Below, piece after piece: positions 16,015 to 24,552 of a stretch of DNA of 57,509 nt. The translations under genes were made by a program, and so were the position numbers. Each line of letters opens with the position of its first letter. Position 1 is the first letter of the stretch. The notes below the pieces were generated by a model, which did no database searches, was not told the DNA's origin, and saw only the letters and a list, made by a program, of their open reading frames with translations. The stretch is from VRUE01 sp036524775 (GTDB taxonomy: Bacteria; Actinomycetota; Thermoleophilia; Solirubrobacterales; 70-9), in the NCBI GenBank assembly GCA_036524775.1, contig DATDBO010000002.1:1-57509 (forward strand), in the 5' to 3' direction.

Positions 16015-16806
16015 TCAGCCCAGCCAGCCGGCTCGCTTGCGCATCGCGGTGATGCGCCTGAACTCGGCGATGTCCTCACGGAGCGCAGCTGGAGCCGGGG
16101 CAGGTAGGAAGCGGGCTGGGAGTGGGGACTCGACTACGCCGTCCTCGCTCTTGGCGACGCGGTAGGCGCGGGCGCCGCGTTGGGCGGTTACTGCTGACGG
16201 GGGGCCTTGGCCCTCCCAGATCAGGCCGGCGTAGTCGTCTAAGCCGTAGCCGCCGGGCATGCCGCCGGCGACGGCGTCGAGGTAGGCGGCGCGGCGGTCG
16301 GGTTCGTTGTTGTAGTGGACGCAGAGGCTGCCGCCGAGGAGGCCGAGGCCCGCGCCGGGCTCCGCCTTGCCCGAGGACTTGGTGATGCCGGCCTCGAACC
16401 AGCACATCGCCCCGGCGCTCTGGCCGGCGAGGACGACCCCCTGCCGCCAGGCGAGGCTGAGGATCGCGCTCAGCTCGTGCGCTTCCCAGACCGCGAGCAG
16501 GTTGAGCAGGCTGCCGCCGCCGACGTAGATCAGGTCCTGCGCGAGCAGGTGGTCGCGCAGCTCGATCGGCCGCGTGCCGAGGCGGAAGAGCGAGAGGTCG
16601 GAGGGCTCACAGGGACGCTCGCCGAAAGCGGTGTAGAAGCGGCCGATCTGCTCGGAGGTGTCGCCGCTGGCGGTCGGCAAGATGCATATCCGCGGCCGGC
16701 CGCCGGCCCGCGTCGTCGCCAGCCGCAGCATCAGCTCGCAGACAGCCCGGTCCTGGGGGCGGGCGGTGAAGTCGTGGCCGCCGAGGGTGAGAACGCGGGC
16801 GATCAA
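16015..16806 (-). CDS. S51-family peptidase (PepE/cyanophycinase-like), copy 2
   Basis: A 263-aa serine peptidase-fold protein. The nucleophile elbow is GQSAGAMCWFE near residue 125, preceded by DLIYVGGGSLLNLLAVW, both hallmarks of the peptidase E/cyanophycinase family. These enzymes hydrolyse Asp-containing dipeptides or cyanophycin-type substrates in the cytoplasm; the precise substrate is unknown here. The TTG start overlaps the stop of its upstream paralogue (TTGA), indicating translational coupling. The two proteins share order and motifs, so they arose by tandem duplication. Confidence 0.8.
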   Translation of the reverse strand: MIARVLTLGGHDFTARPQDRAVCELMLRLATTRAGGRPRICILPTASGDTSEQIGRFYTAFGERPCEPSDLSLFRLGTRPIELRDHLLAQDLIYVGGGSLLNLLAVWEAHELSAILSLAWRQGVVLAGQSAGAMCWFEAGITKSSGKAEPGAGLGLLGGSLCVHYNNEPDRRAAYLDAVAGGMPGGYGLDDYAGLIWEGQGPPSAVTAQRGARAYRVAKSEDGVVESPLPARFLPAPAPAALREDIAEFRRITAMRKRAGWLG

Positions 16807-17597
16807 GCGGCGACCGCCGTCGACATCGCCTCGGGCAGCGGCAGCAGAGGGGGCGCCTTGGCGTCGCCCAGCCAGGTCGTCGCGATCCTCATCTCGACGA
16901 CCCGCTCGCCGACCGCGTCGAGGCGGTAGCCGCGCGCCTCGGGCCGCGCAGCGACGACCCGGCTCAGCTCGCCGCCGACGAAGTGCAGGGCGGCGCCGTC
17001 CTCGGCCGCGTAGCCGCCGCGCATGCCGGCGCGAATGAAGTCGCGGTAGGCGCGCCGGCGGGAGCTGGCGCGGCCCGAGCCCGCCCCCCGTCCCGAGGGC
17101 CCCTCGTAGTGGACGCAGTTGCTGAACGGCAGCAGGCCCAAGCCCTCGACCCGCCGCGGGGCGCCGTGGAATCCCGTCACCGCCTCGGCGAACCAACAGA
17201 GCGAGCCGGCGGAGAGGCCGCAGAGGACGACGCCGCGCTCCCACGCCTCGCGCAGGATCGCGTCGATCCCGTGCGCCCGCCAGACGCCGAGCAGGCTGAC
17301 GACGCTGCCGCCGCCGACGTAGACCAGGTCCTGTTCCAGGATGTGCGCGCGCAGGTCCTCCGGCCCCTGCTCGCGCCGGAACAGCGAGACGTGGCTGGCC
17401 TCACAGCGGTCGGCGCCGAAGGCGCGGTAGAAGCGCACCACGTAGTGGTCGGCATCGCCGCTGGCCGAGGGCAGGAAGCAGACCCTCGGCCGCACCGCCC
17501 CGGTCAGCCCGAGCACGTACTCGTCGAGCAGCGGGTTGCCCGATTCCATCGAGAACCCGCCCCCACCGAAGGCGACTATCTGACGCAGGGTCCTCAT
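16803..17597 (-). CDS. S51-family peptidase (PepE/cyanophycinase-like), copy 1
   Basis: A 264-aa paralogue of the downstream gene. It opens IVAFGGGGFSMES, has DLVYVGGGSVVSLLGVW and the nucleophile elbow GLSAGSLCWF near residue 130, and a C-terminal MRIATTWLG tail. The ATG at 17597 is used because homology with the second copy starts there; a GAGG directly precedes it. It is the first gene of a two-gene operon that ends at a structured repeat. Family function is hydrolysis of Asp-X or isoAsp-type bonds, but the in vivo substrate is not evident. Confidence 0.8.
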   Translation of the reverse strand: MRTLRQIVAFGGGGFSMESGNPLLDEYVLGLTGAVRPRVCFLPSASGDADHYVVRFYRAFGADRCEASHVSLFRREQGPEDLRAHILEQDLVYVGGGSVVSLLGVWRAHGIDAILREAWERGVVLCGLSAGSLCWFAEAVTGFHGAPRRVEGLGLLPFSNCVHYEGPSGRGAGSGRASSRRRAYRDFIRAGMRGGYAAEDGAALHFVGGELSRVVAARPEARGYRLDAVGERVVEMRIATTWLGDAKAPPLLPLPEAMSTAVAA

Positions 17598-17781
17598 CCT
17601 CAAATGGTCCCGACGCCCCGCCCGGGGGTCCTTGTACAGCGGTCCGAAGTTTTGAGTGAGCCACTCGCCCGGCGTACAGGGGCTCAACCTCCAGCCGTGC
17701 TCGGCCGAGCTGCCGTTCTGCTGTCGTCTTCGGTTCCCCCTCGGCAGCGGTGGCGGAGCACTGTAAAATCCGGCGTCTTAC

Positions 17782-18894
17782 TTGGCGGCTGGCACAAGGC
17801 AAAGGCGTTGCAGATGGGGCGGAGCGGGGGCGCTGGCCGTCATCTTGGCGCTTGCCTTCGTGCCGACAGCTCACGCCGACGCGAACTGGTCTTTCGATCC
17901 GCCGAGCTGGGATTTCGGAACGGTAGTGCCGGGTACCGGTCCAACGCCGCCCAAAGCCTTCACGCTCACCAATACTGGAGATGTCGAGTTGTCGGCGATC
18001 TTCGTCAGTGTCGGGAGCGGCGACGGTGCTGGTTTTGGACTGGCCGGCAACACCTGCGGGAAACTCGGCCCCGGCGACAGCTGTGAAATCAGTGTTGACT
18101 TCGAGCCCTCGAGTCCTGGGACGAAGGAAGGGCAGCTTCAGGTTGCAAGCCAAGGCGGGTTGGCCCCACCGGCTTCCGTTGAGCTCCGCGGCTATGGCGC
18201 CGGGCCCGAGGTCTCAGTCGCCCCAAGCTCACACGCCTTCTTCGGGTTGCCGCTCGGCGGGATCTCAGCGCCTCATACCTTCAGCGTCACCAATACCGGA
18301 AGTCTCGACCTGACGATCTCATGGCTGGCGATGGTGCTCTACATCCATGGCGACGAAGACCAATTCGAGCTGAGCGGCGGCACTTGCGCCTCGGGGCTGG
18401 TCTTGCCGCCCGGTCACGCCTGCACCATCGAGGCGCGCTTTGCGCCGACGCGATATGGGTCGCTAATGGGCGACCTTCTGATCGCCAGCGACGCACCGGG
18501 CTCGCCGTACGTCGTGACGCTGAGCGGGTTCGGAATCCGACCTGCCGAGCCCGGTCCTCCTCCCTTTCTCGAACCGCGGGTCTCGATTATTCGCGGCCCA
18601 GCGAAGGGAACGAACAGCCGCCGCGCCGTCTTCTGGCTGCGCACTTCTGCAGCAGCGGCGGCGATCGTCTGCAAACTCGACAGCCAGCAGTGGTTTAGGC
18701 GCTGCGAGTCGCCGATCAGCTATCGCAACCTCCGCCCGGGCCGTCACCGGTTCCTTGTCCGCGCCTTCGACGCCCAAGGCCGCTGGGGGCCGCCTACGGT
18801 CTTTCGCTGGCGAGTTCTCGAGAGAGCGTGTGCCGCGCTGCGCGCGCGCCCGATCCACGCCGCGGCGTCCTGTCACCGCAGCGGCTCTCAGTAG
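17782..18894 (+). CDS. Secreted ASH/choice-of-anchor-D protein with Ig-like module
   Basis: A 370-aa exported protein of unknown function. An N-terminal signal segment (ALAVILALAFVPTAHADA) is followed by two ~105-residue ASH/Hydin-type beta-sandwich repeats. Each has F..V..G....FT(L/V)TNTG, a Cys-containing G..C...L.PG..C.I...F.P segment, and G.L...S......V.L.G.G. The C-terminal ~80 residues form an Ig-like module (VCKLDSQQWFRRC ... RPGRHRFLVRAFDAQG) common in large surface proteins of Thermoleophilia-type actinobacteria. The TTG at 17782 is the only plausible start before an in-frame TAA. Its last 7 bp overlap the end of gadB. Confidence 0.7.
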   Translation: MAAGTRQRRCRWGGAGALAVILALAFVPTAHADANWSFDPPSWDFGTVVPGTGPTPPKAFTLTNTGDVELSAIFVSVGSGDGAGFGLAGNTCGKLGPGDSCEISVDFEPSSPGTKEGQLQVASQGGLAPPASVELRGYGAGPEVSVAPSSHAFFGLPLGGISAPHTFSVTNTGSLDLTISWLAMVLYIHGDEDQFELSGGTCASGLVLPPGHACTIEARFAPTRYGSLMGDLLIASDAPGSPYVVTLSGFGIRPAEPGPPPFLEPRVSIIRGPAKGTNSRRAVFWLRTSAAAAAIVCKLDSQQWFRRCESPISYRNLRPGRHRFLVRAFDAQGRWGPPTVFRWRVLERACAALRARPIHAAASCHRSGSQ

Positions 18895-20264
18895 CCGGGG
18901 CTGCGCTTCGTCGCCTTGCGCTCGGCGGGGTGCGCGCCGCCCTTCTCGTCGAGCGTCTTGCAGGCTTCGGCGATGTCGTCGGCGAGACGGTCGACCTGGG
19001 CGCGGCCGAGGGTCTCCTTGACCAGCGCCCGCATCACCTTCACGTCTTGGGCGTCGGGGGGCATCGTGTAGGCGGGGAGCATCCAGCCCCGCTCGGCCGA
19101 GAGCTGCCAGGAGACGTCGAACTCGTCGTAGTCCTTGCCGTCGCGCAGCTTGAAGGCGACCAGCGGCAGCTGCTCCTTCTCGGCGCCGATCAGCTCGAAG
19201 TTGCCGTTCGCCTCCAGCCTCTCCGCCAGCGCCCGGGCGTTCTGCTCCATCGCCTTCATGATGTGGGTGTAGCCCTCGCGCCCGAGCCGGACGAAGTTGT
19301 AGTACTGGGCGAGGACCATCGAGGCGCCGGTCGAGAAGTTGAGCGTGAAGGTCGCGTCCGTCTTGCCGAGGTAGTTCTCGTAGAAGACGAGGTCCTCGGC
19401 GAGGTCCGCCGGCTCGCGGAAGACGAGCCAGCCGATGCCGGGGTAGACGAGGCCGAACTTGTGCCCGGAGACGTTGATCGAGCGCACCTGCTCGAGGCGG
19501 AAGTCCCACTCGGAGTCCGGATAGAGGAAGGGCCAGACGAAGCCGCCGCTGGCGGCGTCGACGTGCAGCGGCACGTCGAGCCCCCGCTCGCCCTTGAGGT
19601 CGACGAGCAGCCGGTTGATCCCGACGATGTCGTCGGCGTGGCCGGTGAAGGTCGTGCCGAGCACGGCCGCGACGCCGATCGTGTTCTCGTCGACGTGGGG
19701 CTGCACGTCCTCCGGCCCGATCGTGTACTTGTCGTCGCGCAGCGGCACGATGCGCGGCTCGACGTCGAAGTAGCGGCAGAACTTCTCCCAGACGACGTGC
19801 ACGTCGCCGCCAAAGACGAGGTTCGGCCGGTCGACGGGCTTCGATTCGGCCTCGCGGCGCTGCTTCCACTTCCACTTCAGCGAGAGCGCGCCGAGCATGA
19901 TCGCCTCGGAGGAGCCCTGGGTGCGACAGCCGGTCGTCTCGCCGGGGGCGTGGTAGAGGTCGGCGAGCATGCGGATGCAGCGCTGCTCGATCTCGGCCGA
20001 GATCGGATACTCGGCGTGGTCGATGAAGTTGCGGTAGAGGTTCTCGGCGATGATCCGCTGCGCCTCGGGCTCCATCCAGGTGGTGACGAAGGTCGCCAGG
20101 TTGCGCCAGGGATCCCCCTCGAGGACGAGTTCCTCGTCGACCAGGCGCATCGCGTCAAGGGCCGGCATGCCTGAGGTCGGGAAGTCGCCGGCGGGGGCGT
20201 CTTCGGTGAGGAAGCGGTTGCCGTAGAGCTTCGCGGCGTCCTCGCCATCGCCTGGGTCGCTCAT
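18888..20264 (-). CDS. gadB: Glutamate decarboxylase
   Basis: A 458-aa PLP enzyme that decarboxylates glutamate to GABA and consumes a proton, often for acid resistance. Seen: TQGSSEAIMLGALSLK phosphate-binding region (115-130), HVDAASGGFVWPF with Asp236, and the PLP lysine Lys269 in NVSGHKFGLVYPG. The length matches E. coli GadA/B (466 aa). No GadC antiporter lies nearby. The GABA formed could enter the same pool as GABA from putrescine made by the patD locus. The gene diverges from three TetR genes and overlaps the convergent ASH-protein gene by 7 bp. Confidence 0.95.
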   Translation of the reverse strand: MSDPGDGEDAAKLYGNRFLTEDAPAGDFPTSGMPALDAMRLVDEELVLEGDPWRNLATFVTTWMEPEAQRIIAENLYRNFIDHAEYPISAEIEQRCIRMLADLYHAPGETTGCRTQGSSEAIMLGALSLKWKWKQRREAESKPVDRPNLVFGGDVHVVWEKFCRYFDVEPRIVPLRDDKYTIGPEDVQPHVDENTIGVAAVLGTTFTGHADDIVGINRLLVDLKGERGLDVPLHVDAASGGFVWPFLYPDSEWDFRLEQVRSINVSGHKFGLVYPGIGWLVFREPADLAEDLVFYENYLGKTDATFTLNFSTGASMVLAQYYNFVRLGREGYTHIMKAMEQNARALAERLEANGNFELIGAEKEQLPLVAFKLRDGKDYDEFDVSWQLSAERGWMLPAYTMPPDAQDVKVMRALVKETLGRAQVDRLADDIAEACKTLDEKGGAHPAERKATKRSPGY

Positions 20265-20375
20265 GGGCCCAGTCTAGGCCGGCCGCAATGGCCAAGCCGA
20301 ATCCCGCCCTGGTTCCCATGCGGAGCCGATTTGTTAACTCGGTACTGGAACGTCCACGGAATCTCGCCCGGGGTG

Positions 20376-20381
20376 TACAAT
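20376..20381 (+). promoter_or_regulatory. Putative -10 box for the TetR operon
   Basis: TACAAT lies in the 157-bp divergent gap between gadB and the first TetR gene, 40 bp before its ATG. It is followed by GTTTACCGAAAC, a short inverted repeat (GTTT/AAAC) that could be a regulator site. The -35 is unclear. Confidence 0.4.
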
Positions 20382-20421
20382 CGCGTTTACCGAAACACCG
20401 TTGTCTGCCCGAGGAGTCCCG

Positions 20422-21144
20422 ATGTCCCGCCCCGCTTCGCCCCAAGCCCCGCCCCCCGATCTCGGCGGCCTGATCGAGCAGGAGCACCTCCCCGCCGGCC
20501 GCCAGGACCTCGCCGAGCCGCTGATCGCCCACTCTCAGCGCGAACGGATACTCGTCGCGATGGCCGACACCTGCGCGACGAAGGGCTACAACGCGACGAC
20601 GATCGCCGACATCTGCGAGCCCGCCGGCGTCTCCCGCGCCACCTTCTACGAGCTCTTCAAGGACAAGGAGGACTGCTTCCACGCGGCGATGGAGGTTTCG
20701 CTGGCCGATGCGATGGGCCGCATCGTCTCCGCCTACTCGCCCGACAAGCCCTGGGCGACGATGGTCCGCGACGCCGCCGCCGAGTTCCTCGACCTGCTGG
20801 CGAGCCGCCCCGCCTTCGCCCGCATGGCGCTGGTCGAGGCGCCCGCCTCCGGCGAGCGCGCCTTCGAGCTCTACGCCTCGGGCAAGCGCGTGCTGCAATC
20901 GCTGCTCGACCGCGGCCGCGAGGACCCGGTCGAGGAGGAAGCGATCCCCTCCAGCGCCGGCCGCGCGGCTCTGTCCGGCGCCGAGGCGCTGATCGTCGGC
21001 CAGATCCTCGCCGGCAACGCCGAGCGGCTGCGCGAGCTGCTTCCCGACGTCGTCTACATCACCACCGTCCCCTACCTCGGCCAGGAGGAGGCGCTGCGCC
21101 AGTCGCGCGAGGCCGAGAAGCTCCTCAGCCCACCCGGAGGCTGA
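20422..21144 (+). CDS. TetR-family regulator 1
   Basis: A 240-aa TetR/AcrR-type repressor. After a ~35-residue tail comes the DNA-binding domain: RERILVAMADTCATKGYNATTIADICEPAGVSRATFYELFKDKEDCF (about residues 41-90). A variable ligand-binding domain follows. The ATG at 20422 has GAGGAG 5 nt upstream, which decides it over an in-frame TTG at 20401. The C-terminal segment LPDVVYITTVPYLG parallels the two downstream TetR genes, so the three are related. The target is unknown; the divergent gadB and its own operon are candidates. Confidence 0.88.
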   Translation: MSRPASPQAPPPDLGGLIEQEHLPAGRQDLAEPLIAHSQRERILVAMADTCATKGYNATTIADICEPAGVSRATFYELFKDKEDCFHAAMEVSLADAMGRIVSAYSPDKPWATMVRDAAAEFLDLLASRPAFARMALVEAPASGERAFELYASGKRVLQSLLDRGREDPVEEEAIPSSAGRAALSGAEALIVGQILAGNAERLRELLPDVVYITTVPYLGQEEALRQSREAEKLLSPPGG

Positions 21145-21149
21145 CCGGG

Positions 21150-21818
21150 GTGGCGCAGGCGGGGGTGGGAGACCGGTGGCGCCCTCCGCGCGGGCGTCAC
21201 CGCTTGCCGGCGGAGGTCGTCGCCCGCTCGCAGCGCGAGCGCCTGCTCGAGGCGGCAGTGCGAGTCGTCGCGGCGAAGGGCTACGGCGCGATGACCGTGG
21301 GTGATCTGACCAAGGGTGCCGGCGTCTCGCGCACGACCTTCTACGAGCTGTTCGAGGACAAGGAGGCCTGCTTCCTCGCCGCCTACGACGCCGCGGTCGA
21401 GACGCTGGTGCGGCGGGTCGTGCGCGCTTACGAGTCCGAGCAGGGCTGGCCCGAACGCGCCGCCGCCGGGCTGCGCGAGCTGCTCCAGGCGCTGGCCGAG
21501 GAGCCGGCGCTCGCGCGCCTCTCGCTGGTCGACATCGGCAACGCGGGCCCGGCCGCGCAGCGCCGCTACCGGGCCGCGATCCAGCGCCTGACGCCGCTCT
21601 TCGAGGAGGGGCGCGACTTCGCCCCGGGCGGGCGCGGCCTGCCGGCGAACACCTCGCGGATGGCGATCGGCGGGGTCACCGGCCTGATCGCCGAGGAGAT
21701 CGTCGCGGGGCGCGCCGAGCAGCTCCCCGGCTTGCTTTCGGACGCCCTTTTTGCCACGCTGGTTCCATATATCGGCCCGGATGCGGCTACCAGGGAGGTG
21801 GACAGGCTGACTCGATAA
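21150..21818 (+). CDS. TetR-family regulator 2
   Basis: A 222-aa TetR regulator. The HTH domain (RERLLEAAVRVVAAKGYGAMTVGDLTKGAGVSRTTFYELFEDKEACF) spans about residues 24-70, and the C-terminal domain ends with LVPYIGPDAATREVDR. GTG at 21150 is taken as the start because GGAGG lies 9 nt upstream, inside the end of TetR 1; the gap is only 5 bp, so the two are co-transcribed. GTG at 21165 is an alternative. Similarity to TetR 3 extends through both domains (VPYIGP.AAT), implying duplication. Confidence 0.85.
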   Translation: MAQAGVGDRWRPPRGRHRLPAEVVARSQRERLLEAAVRVVAAKGYGAMTVGDLTKGAGVSRTTFYELFEDKEACFLAAYDAAVETLVRRVVRAYESEQGWPERAAAGLRELLQALAEEPALARLSLVDIGNAGPAAQRRYRAAIQRLTPLFEEGRDFAPGGRGLPANTSRMAIGGVTGLIAEEIVAGRAEQLPGLLSDALFATLVPYIGPDAATREVDRLTR

Positions 21819-21835
21819 ACGTTCACGTACACGTT
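21818..21835. promoter_or_regulatory. Palindromic operator candidate before TetR 3
   Basis: AACGTTCACGTACACGTT is an 18-bp imperfect palindrome (AACGT-nn-ACGT-nn-ACGTT). It ends 6 bp before the TetR 3 start and overlaps a possible -10 (TACACG). Size, symmetry and position suit a TetR autoregulatory site. Confidence 0.45.
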
Positions 21836-21841
21836 GCCGCT

Positions 21842-22486
21842 ATGATGCATATACCCGAGAGTTCAACCCTGGCGGGTCCGATGGCAGGCAGCGAAACGCG
21901 GCGGCGACTGATCCTCGAAGCGATGGTTCGAGTCGTCGGCAGCAAGGGCTACAAGCAGACCTCGGTCGCCGACGTGATCGAGGCGGCGGGTGTCTCCCGC
22001 ACCACCTTCTACAAGCACTTCGAGGACAAGCACGAGTGCTTCCTCGCCGCCTACGACCTGCTGACCGAGCAGGTGCTCGAGCGGGTGGTCGCCGAGTGCG
22101 ACGGCGAGGGGGCCTGGGTCGAGCGGGTGCGGATCGGCCTCTCGACGATCGTCGAGATGTTCGCCCTCGACCCGGCGCTGGCGCGGACCGCGGTCGTCGA
22201 GGTGGCGGCGGCGGGCGCCGACGCGAGGCAGCGGCACTGGAACGCGATCGTCCGCTTCACCGAGTTCCTCGAGGACGGCGAGGAGCTGGCGGGCGGGCGC
22301 GAGCTGCCGGAGAACATTTCGCTGATGGCGGCCGGCGCCGTATCGGGGCTGATCTTCGACGAGCTGCTCACCGGCCGAGCCGAGCGACTGCCGCGACTGC
22401 TCCCCGACCTGCTCTTCGCCCTGCTCGTCCCCTACATCGGCCCCGGCGCCGCGACCGAAGAGATGCGCAGGGCGGCGGCGGGCTGA
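21842..22486 (+). CDS. TetR-family regulator 3
   Basis: A 214-aa TetR regulator with HTH domain TRRRLILEAMVRVVGSKGYKQTSVADVIEAAGVSRTTFYKHFEDKHECF (about 19-68) and a C-terminal domain ending LVPYIGPGAATEEM. There is no Shine-Dalgarno before the ATG at 21842, and a -10-like sequence lies 8 nt upstream, so translation may be leaderless; the ATG at 21881 is an alternative. It is 23 bp after TetR 2, with its own palindromic operator candidate. It converges on the ECF sigma gene across a GC-rich hairpin. Confidence 0.87.
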   Translation: MMHIPESSTLAGPMAGSETRRRLILEAMVRVVGSKGYKQTSVADVIEAAGVSRTTFYKHFEDKHECFLAAYDLLTEQVLERVVAECDGEGAWVERVRIGLSTIVEMFALDPALARTAVVEVAAAGADARQRHWNAIVRFTEFLEDGEELAGGRELPENISLMAAGAVSGLIFDELLTGRAERLPRLLPDLLFALLVPYIGPGAATEEMRRAAAG

Positions 22487-22495
22487 AGCGCAGCG

Positions 22496-22525
22496 GCCGG
22501 CCGAGGGCCCCGCGCCCTCGCCGGC
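22496..22525. terminator. GC-rich hairpin between convergent genes
   Basis: GCCGG(C)CGAGGGC-CCCGC-GCCCTCGCCGGC forms a 12-bp stem with one bulged C, 10 bp after the TetR 3 stop and 21 bp before the sigma-factor stop. It has no T-tract. It is positioned as a bidirectional terminator. Confidence 0.5.
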
Positions 22526-22546
22526 TCGCCCGCCTCCCCGGGCTCG

Positions 22547-23062
22547 TTAGAGGGCGCCGATCTCGCGGCGCAACTTGGCGCGGACGCGGTGCAGGCGCAC
22601 CTTGACCGTGCCGAGGGGTATCCCCAGGCGATGGGCTATCGCCTCCTGGGTCATGTCCTCGTCGTAGCGCAGCCGCACCAGCTGGCGGTCGCGTTGGTTC
22701 AGCCGATCCAACGCCGCGTGCAAGTCCGCACGTTCCACCGTCGCCAGGACGCGCTCGTCTTCGTCGCCGTGCGTCACCTCGATCGTGTCGATCGGAGCCG
22801 GCCGTTTGCGCGCGAACTCGCGCAGCGCCTCGTTGCGGACGATCGTGGCGAGCCACGACTTTCGCGCCGCGCTGTTGCGCAGTGTCGACCGTTTGCGCCA
22901 GGCCCGCAGCATCGAGTCCTGCGCGATGTCCTCCGCCTCTGTCCTGTTCCTCGCGTATCGGAACGCGAAGCCGAGGCAGAGCCGGTGGACCTCGTCCCAG
23001 TCCCAGGACTCGCTCGGATCCGCTCCCCATCCAACCCGATGATCGAGACGACGTACCTCCAC
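22547..23062 (-). CDS. ECF-type RNA polymerase sigma factor
   Basis: A 171-aa sigma-70 family factor with only regions 2 and 4. Region 2 includes FAFRYARNRTEAEDIAQDSMLRAWR (about 33-57), and region 4 has the HTH LVRLRYDEDMTQEAIAHRLGIPLGTVKVRLHRVRAKL (about 128-164). It would direct RNA polymerase to a small regulon. No anti-sigma gene is adjacent, so its control is not evident. The start is GTG at 23062, with no good ribosome-binding site. It diverges from the methyltransferase gene. Confidence 0.9.
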   Translation of the reverse strand: MEVRRLDHRVGWGADPSESWDWDEVHRLCLGFAFRYARNRTEAEDIAQDSMLRAWRKRSTLRNSAARKSWLATIVRNEALREFARKRPAPIDTIEVTHGDEDERVLATVERADLHAALDRLNQRDRQLVRLRYDEDMTQEAIAHRLGIPLGTVKVRLHRVRAKLRREIGAL

Positions 23063-23127
23063 GATCGGAGCACACTAGCATATTTGAGCAATGAAACGAT
23101 TGTGGACTAATCCTGGTCACGACGGTC

Positions 23128-23952
23128 ATGGATGCAGCAGCAGCAGTCTCGCCGGGGGAGCAGTGGGCCGAACGGGCCTACGAGGCGCTCGCCCCCGTCT
23201 ATGACGATTTCACCGCCCACCACGACTACGAGCTGTGGCTGGGCAACCTCCTTCCCATCGCCCGTCGCCACGGGTTGAGCGGGCGGCGCCTGCTCGACGT
23301 CGGCTGCGGCACCGGGAAGAGCTTCCTGCCGATGCTCGCGAGGGGTTGGGAGGTGACCGCTTGCGACATCTCGCCGTCGATGCTGGCCCTGGCCGAGTCC
23401 AAGGCCGGCGGCGCGGCGCGCCTCAGCGTGGCGGACATGCGGGAGCTGCCTTCGTTCGGCGAGTTCGATCTCGTCTGGGCGCTGGACGACGCGGTCAACT
23501 ACCTGCTCAGCGGGGAGGAACTGGGGAAGGCCCTGCGCGGGATGCGGGCCAACCTGGCCCCCGGCGGGCTGCTGATGTTCGACGTCAACACCCTGCAGGC
23601 CTACCGCACCTTCTTCGCCGAAGAGCAACAGGTGCAGCGGGGCGGGCGGCGGCTCGTCTGGCGCGGCCAGGCCTCGCCGGACACGCCGCCCGGGGCGATC
23701 AGCGAAGCCCGTTTCGAAGCAGAGCCCGGCGACGACGGGGACCGCACGGATGTCGAGACCCACGTCCACCGCCAGCGCCACTTCCCCGAAGCCGAAGTGC
23801 GCGAGCTGCTCGAGCAAGCCGGGCTGGAATGCTTGGATGCCTACGGTCACGGGTACGACGCCGTGCCGAAGCAGCCGGTCGAAGAACTGGTGCACACGAA
23901 GGTTGTGTACTTCGCCCGGCGGGCCGGCATCGAGTCAAACGACACTAACTAA
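23128..23952 (+). CDS. Class I SAM-dependent methyltransferase
   Basis: A 274-aa methyltransferase. Motif I is RRLLDVGCGTGKS (about 53-65); EVTACDISPSMLALA is the acidic motif II, and LAPGGLLMFDVN is the post-motif strand. The substrate is not identifiable; the C-terminal EVRELLEQAGLE is usual for small-molecule methyltransferases of this fold. It is divergent from the ECF sigma gene by 65 bp and may share regulation, although there is no direct evidence. Confidence 0.85.
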   Translation: MDAAAAVSPGEQWAERAYEALAPVYDDFTAHHDYELWLGNLLPIARRHGLSGRRLLDVGCGTGKSFLPMLARGWEVTACDISPSMLALAESKAGGAARLSVADMRELPSFGEFDLVWALDDAVNYLLSGEELGKALRGMRANLAPGGLLMFDVNTLQAYRTFFAEEQQVQRGGRRLVWRGQASPDTPPGAISEARFEAEPGDDGDRTDVETHVHRQRHFPEAEVRELLEQAGLECLDAYGHGYDAVPKQPVEELVHTKVVYFARRAGIESNDTN

Positions 23953-24184
23953 CACCTGACAGACGTCCCCGCACCGTCGGTCCCGATACTGACAGTATGT
24001 AGTACGGCGGTGGGTGAAGCATTACCCAAATAGTCCAATTTATGTTTTCTCTGTAGTTAGTTTCGGGACCTTTCTGGGTACGCACTAAGTGTGCAATCAA
24101 AGGTAGACAGCTGTCCACCAAAGCGGCATAGCTATCTACTTATATTCTGTAGACTCATAGGGAAATAGCTGACAGGCTCGGCGC
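23953..24184. other. AT-rich intergenic segment
   Basis: A 232-bp stretch clearly lower in GC than its surroundings, with short A/T runs (CAATTTATGTTTTCTC, TATCTACTTATATTCTG). No protein or RNA gene is recognised. It lies between the methyltransferase and a small XRE gene beside tRNA-Asp and may be the remnant of an inserted element, or the promoter of that gene. Confidence 0.5.
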
Positions 24185-24418
24185 GTGTCGGAGGCGGCTC
24201 TAAAGGCTCTTGGCCAAGCGATTCGGACGCGGCGGGGCGAAATCGACGGTCTCTCCCAGGAGGGGCTCGCCGACCTTGCCGGAATGCATCGCACTTACGT
24301 CAGCGAGATCGAGCGCGGGTTGCGTAACCCGAGCTTCCGCAACCTGCACAAGATCGCGGCCGCACTGGAAGTGCCCCTCTCGGAGCTGGTCGCCCAGGCC
24401 GAGCGCAGTACTGCGTAG
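24185..24418 (+). CDS. Small XRE-family HTH protein
   Basis: A 77-aa Cro/C1-type DNA-binding protein consisting of one HTH domain: LGQAIRTRRGEIDGLSQEGLADLAGMHRTYVSEIERGLRNPSFRNLHKIAAAL. Such stand-alone proteins are usually repressors from plasmids, phages or restriction systems (controller proteins). GTG start; no clear ribosome-binding site. The AT-rich upstream segment and the tRNA-Asp gene 23 bp downstream on the other strand suggest a relic of an integrated element, but no restriction or phage gene remains beside it. Confidence 0.85.
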   Translation: MSEAALKALGQAIRTRRGEIDGLSQEGLADLAGMHRTYVSEIERGLRNPSFRNLHKIAAALEVPLSELVAQAERSTA

Positions 24419-24441
24419 CTCGCCAAAAGTGTGAGGTGATA

Positions 24442-24515
<74 letters not shown>

Positions 24516-24552
24516 AGGGAGACGGGCGAATCGATCGCCCGCGGGGATTATC

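Noticed and set aside
18463..18887. Minus-strand frame continuing past gadB into the ASH-protein gene
   Set aside because: It is a different frame from gadB, which ends at the TGA at 18888-18890; the remainder is antisense.
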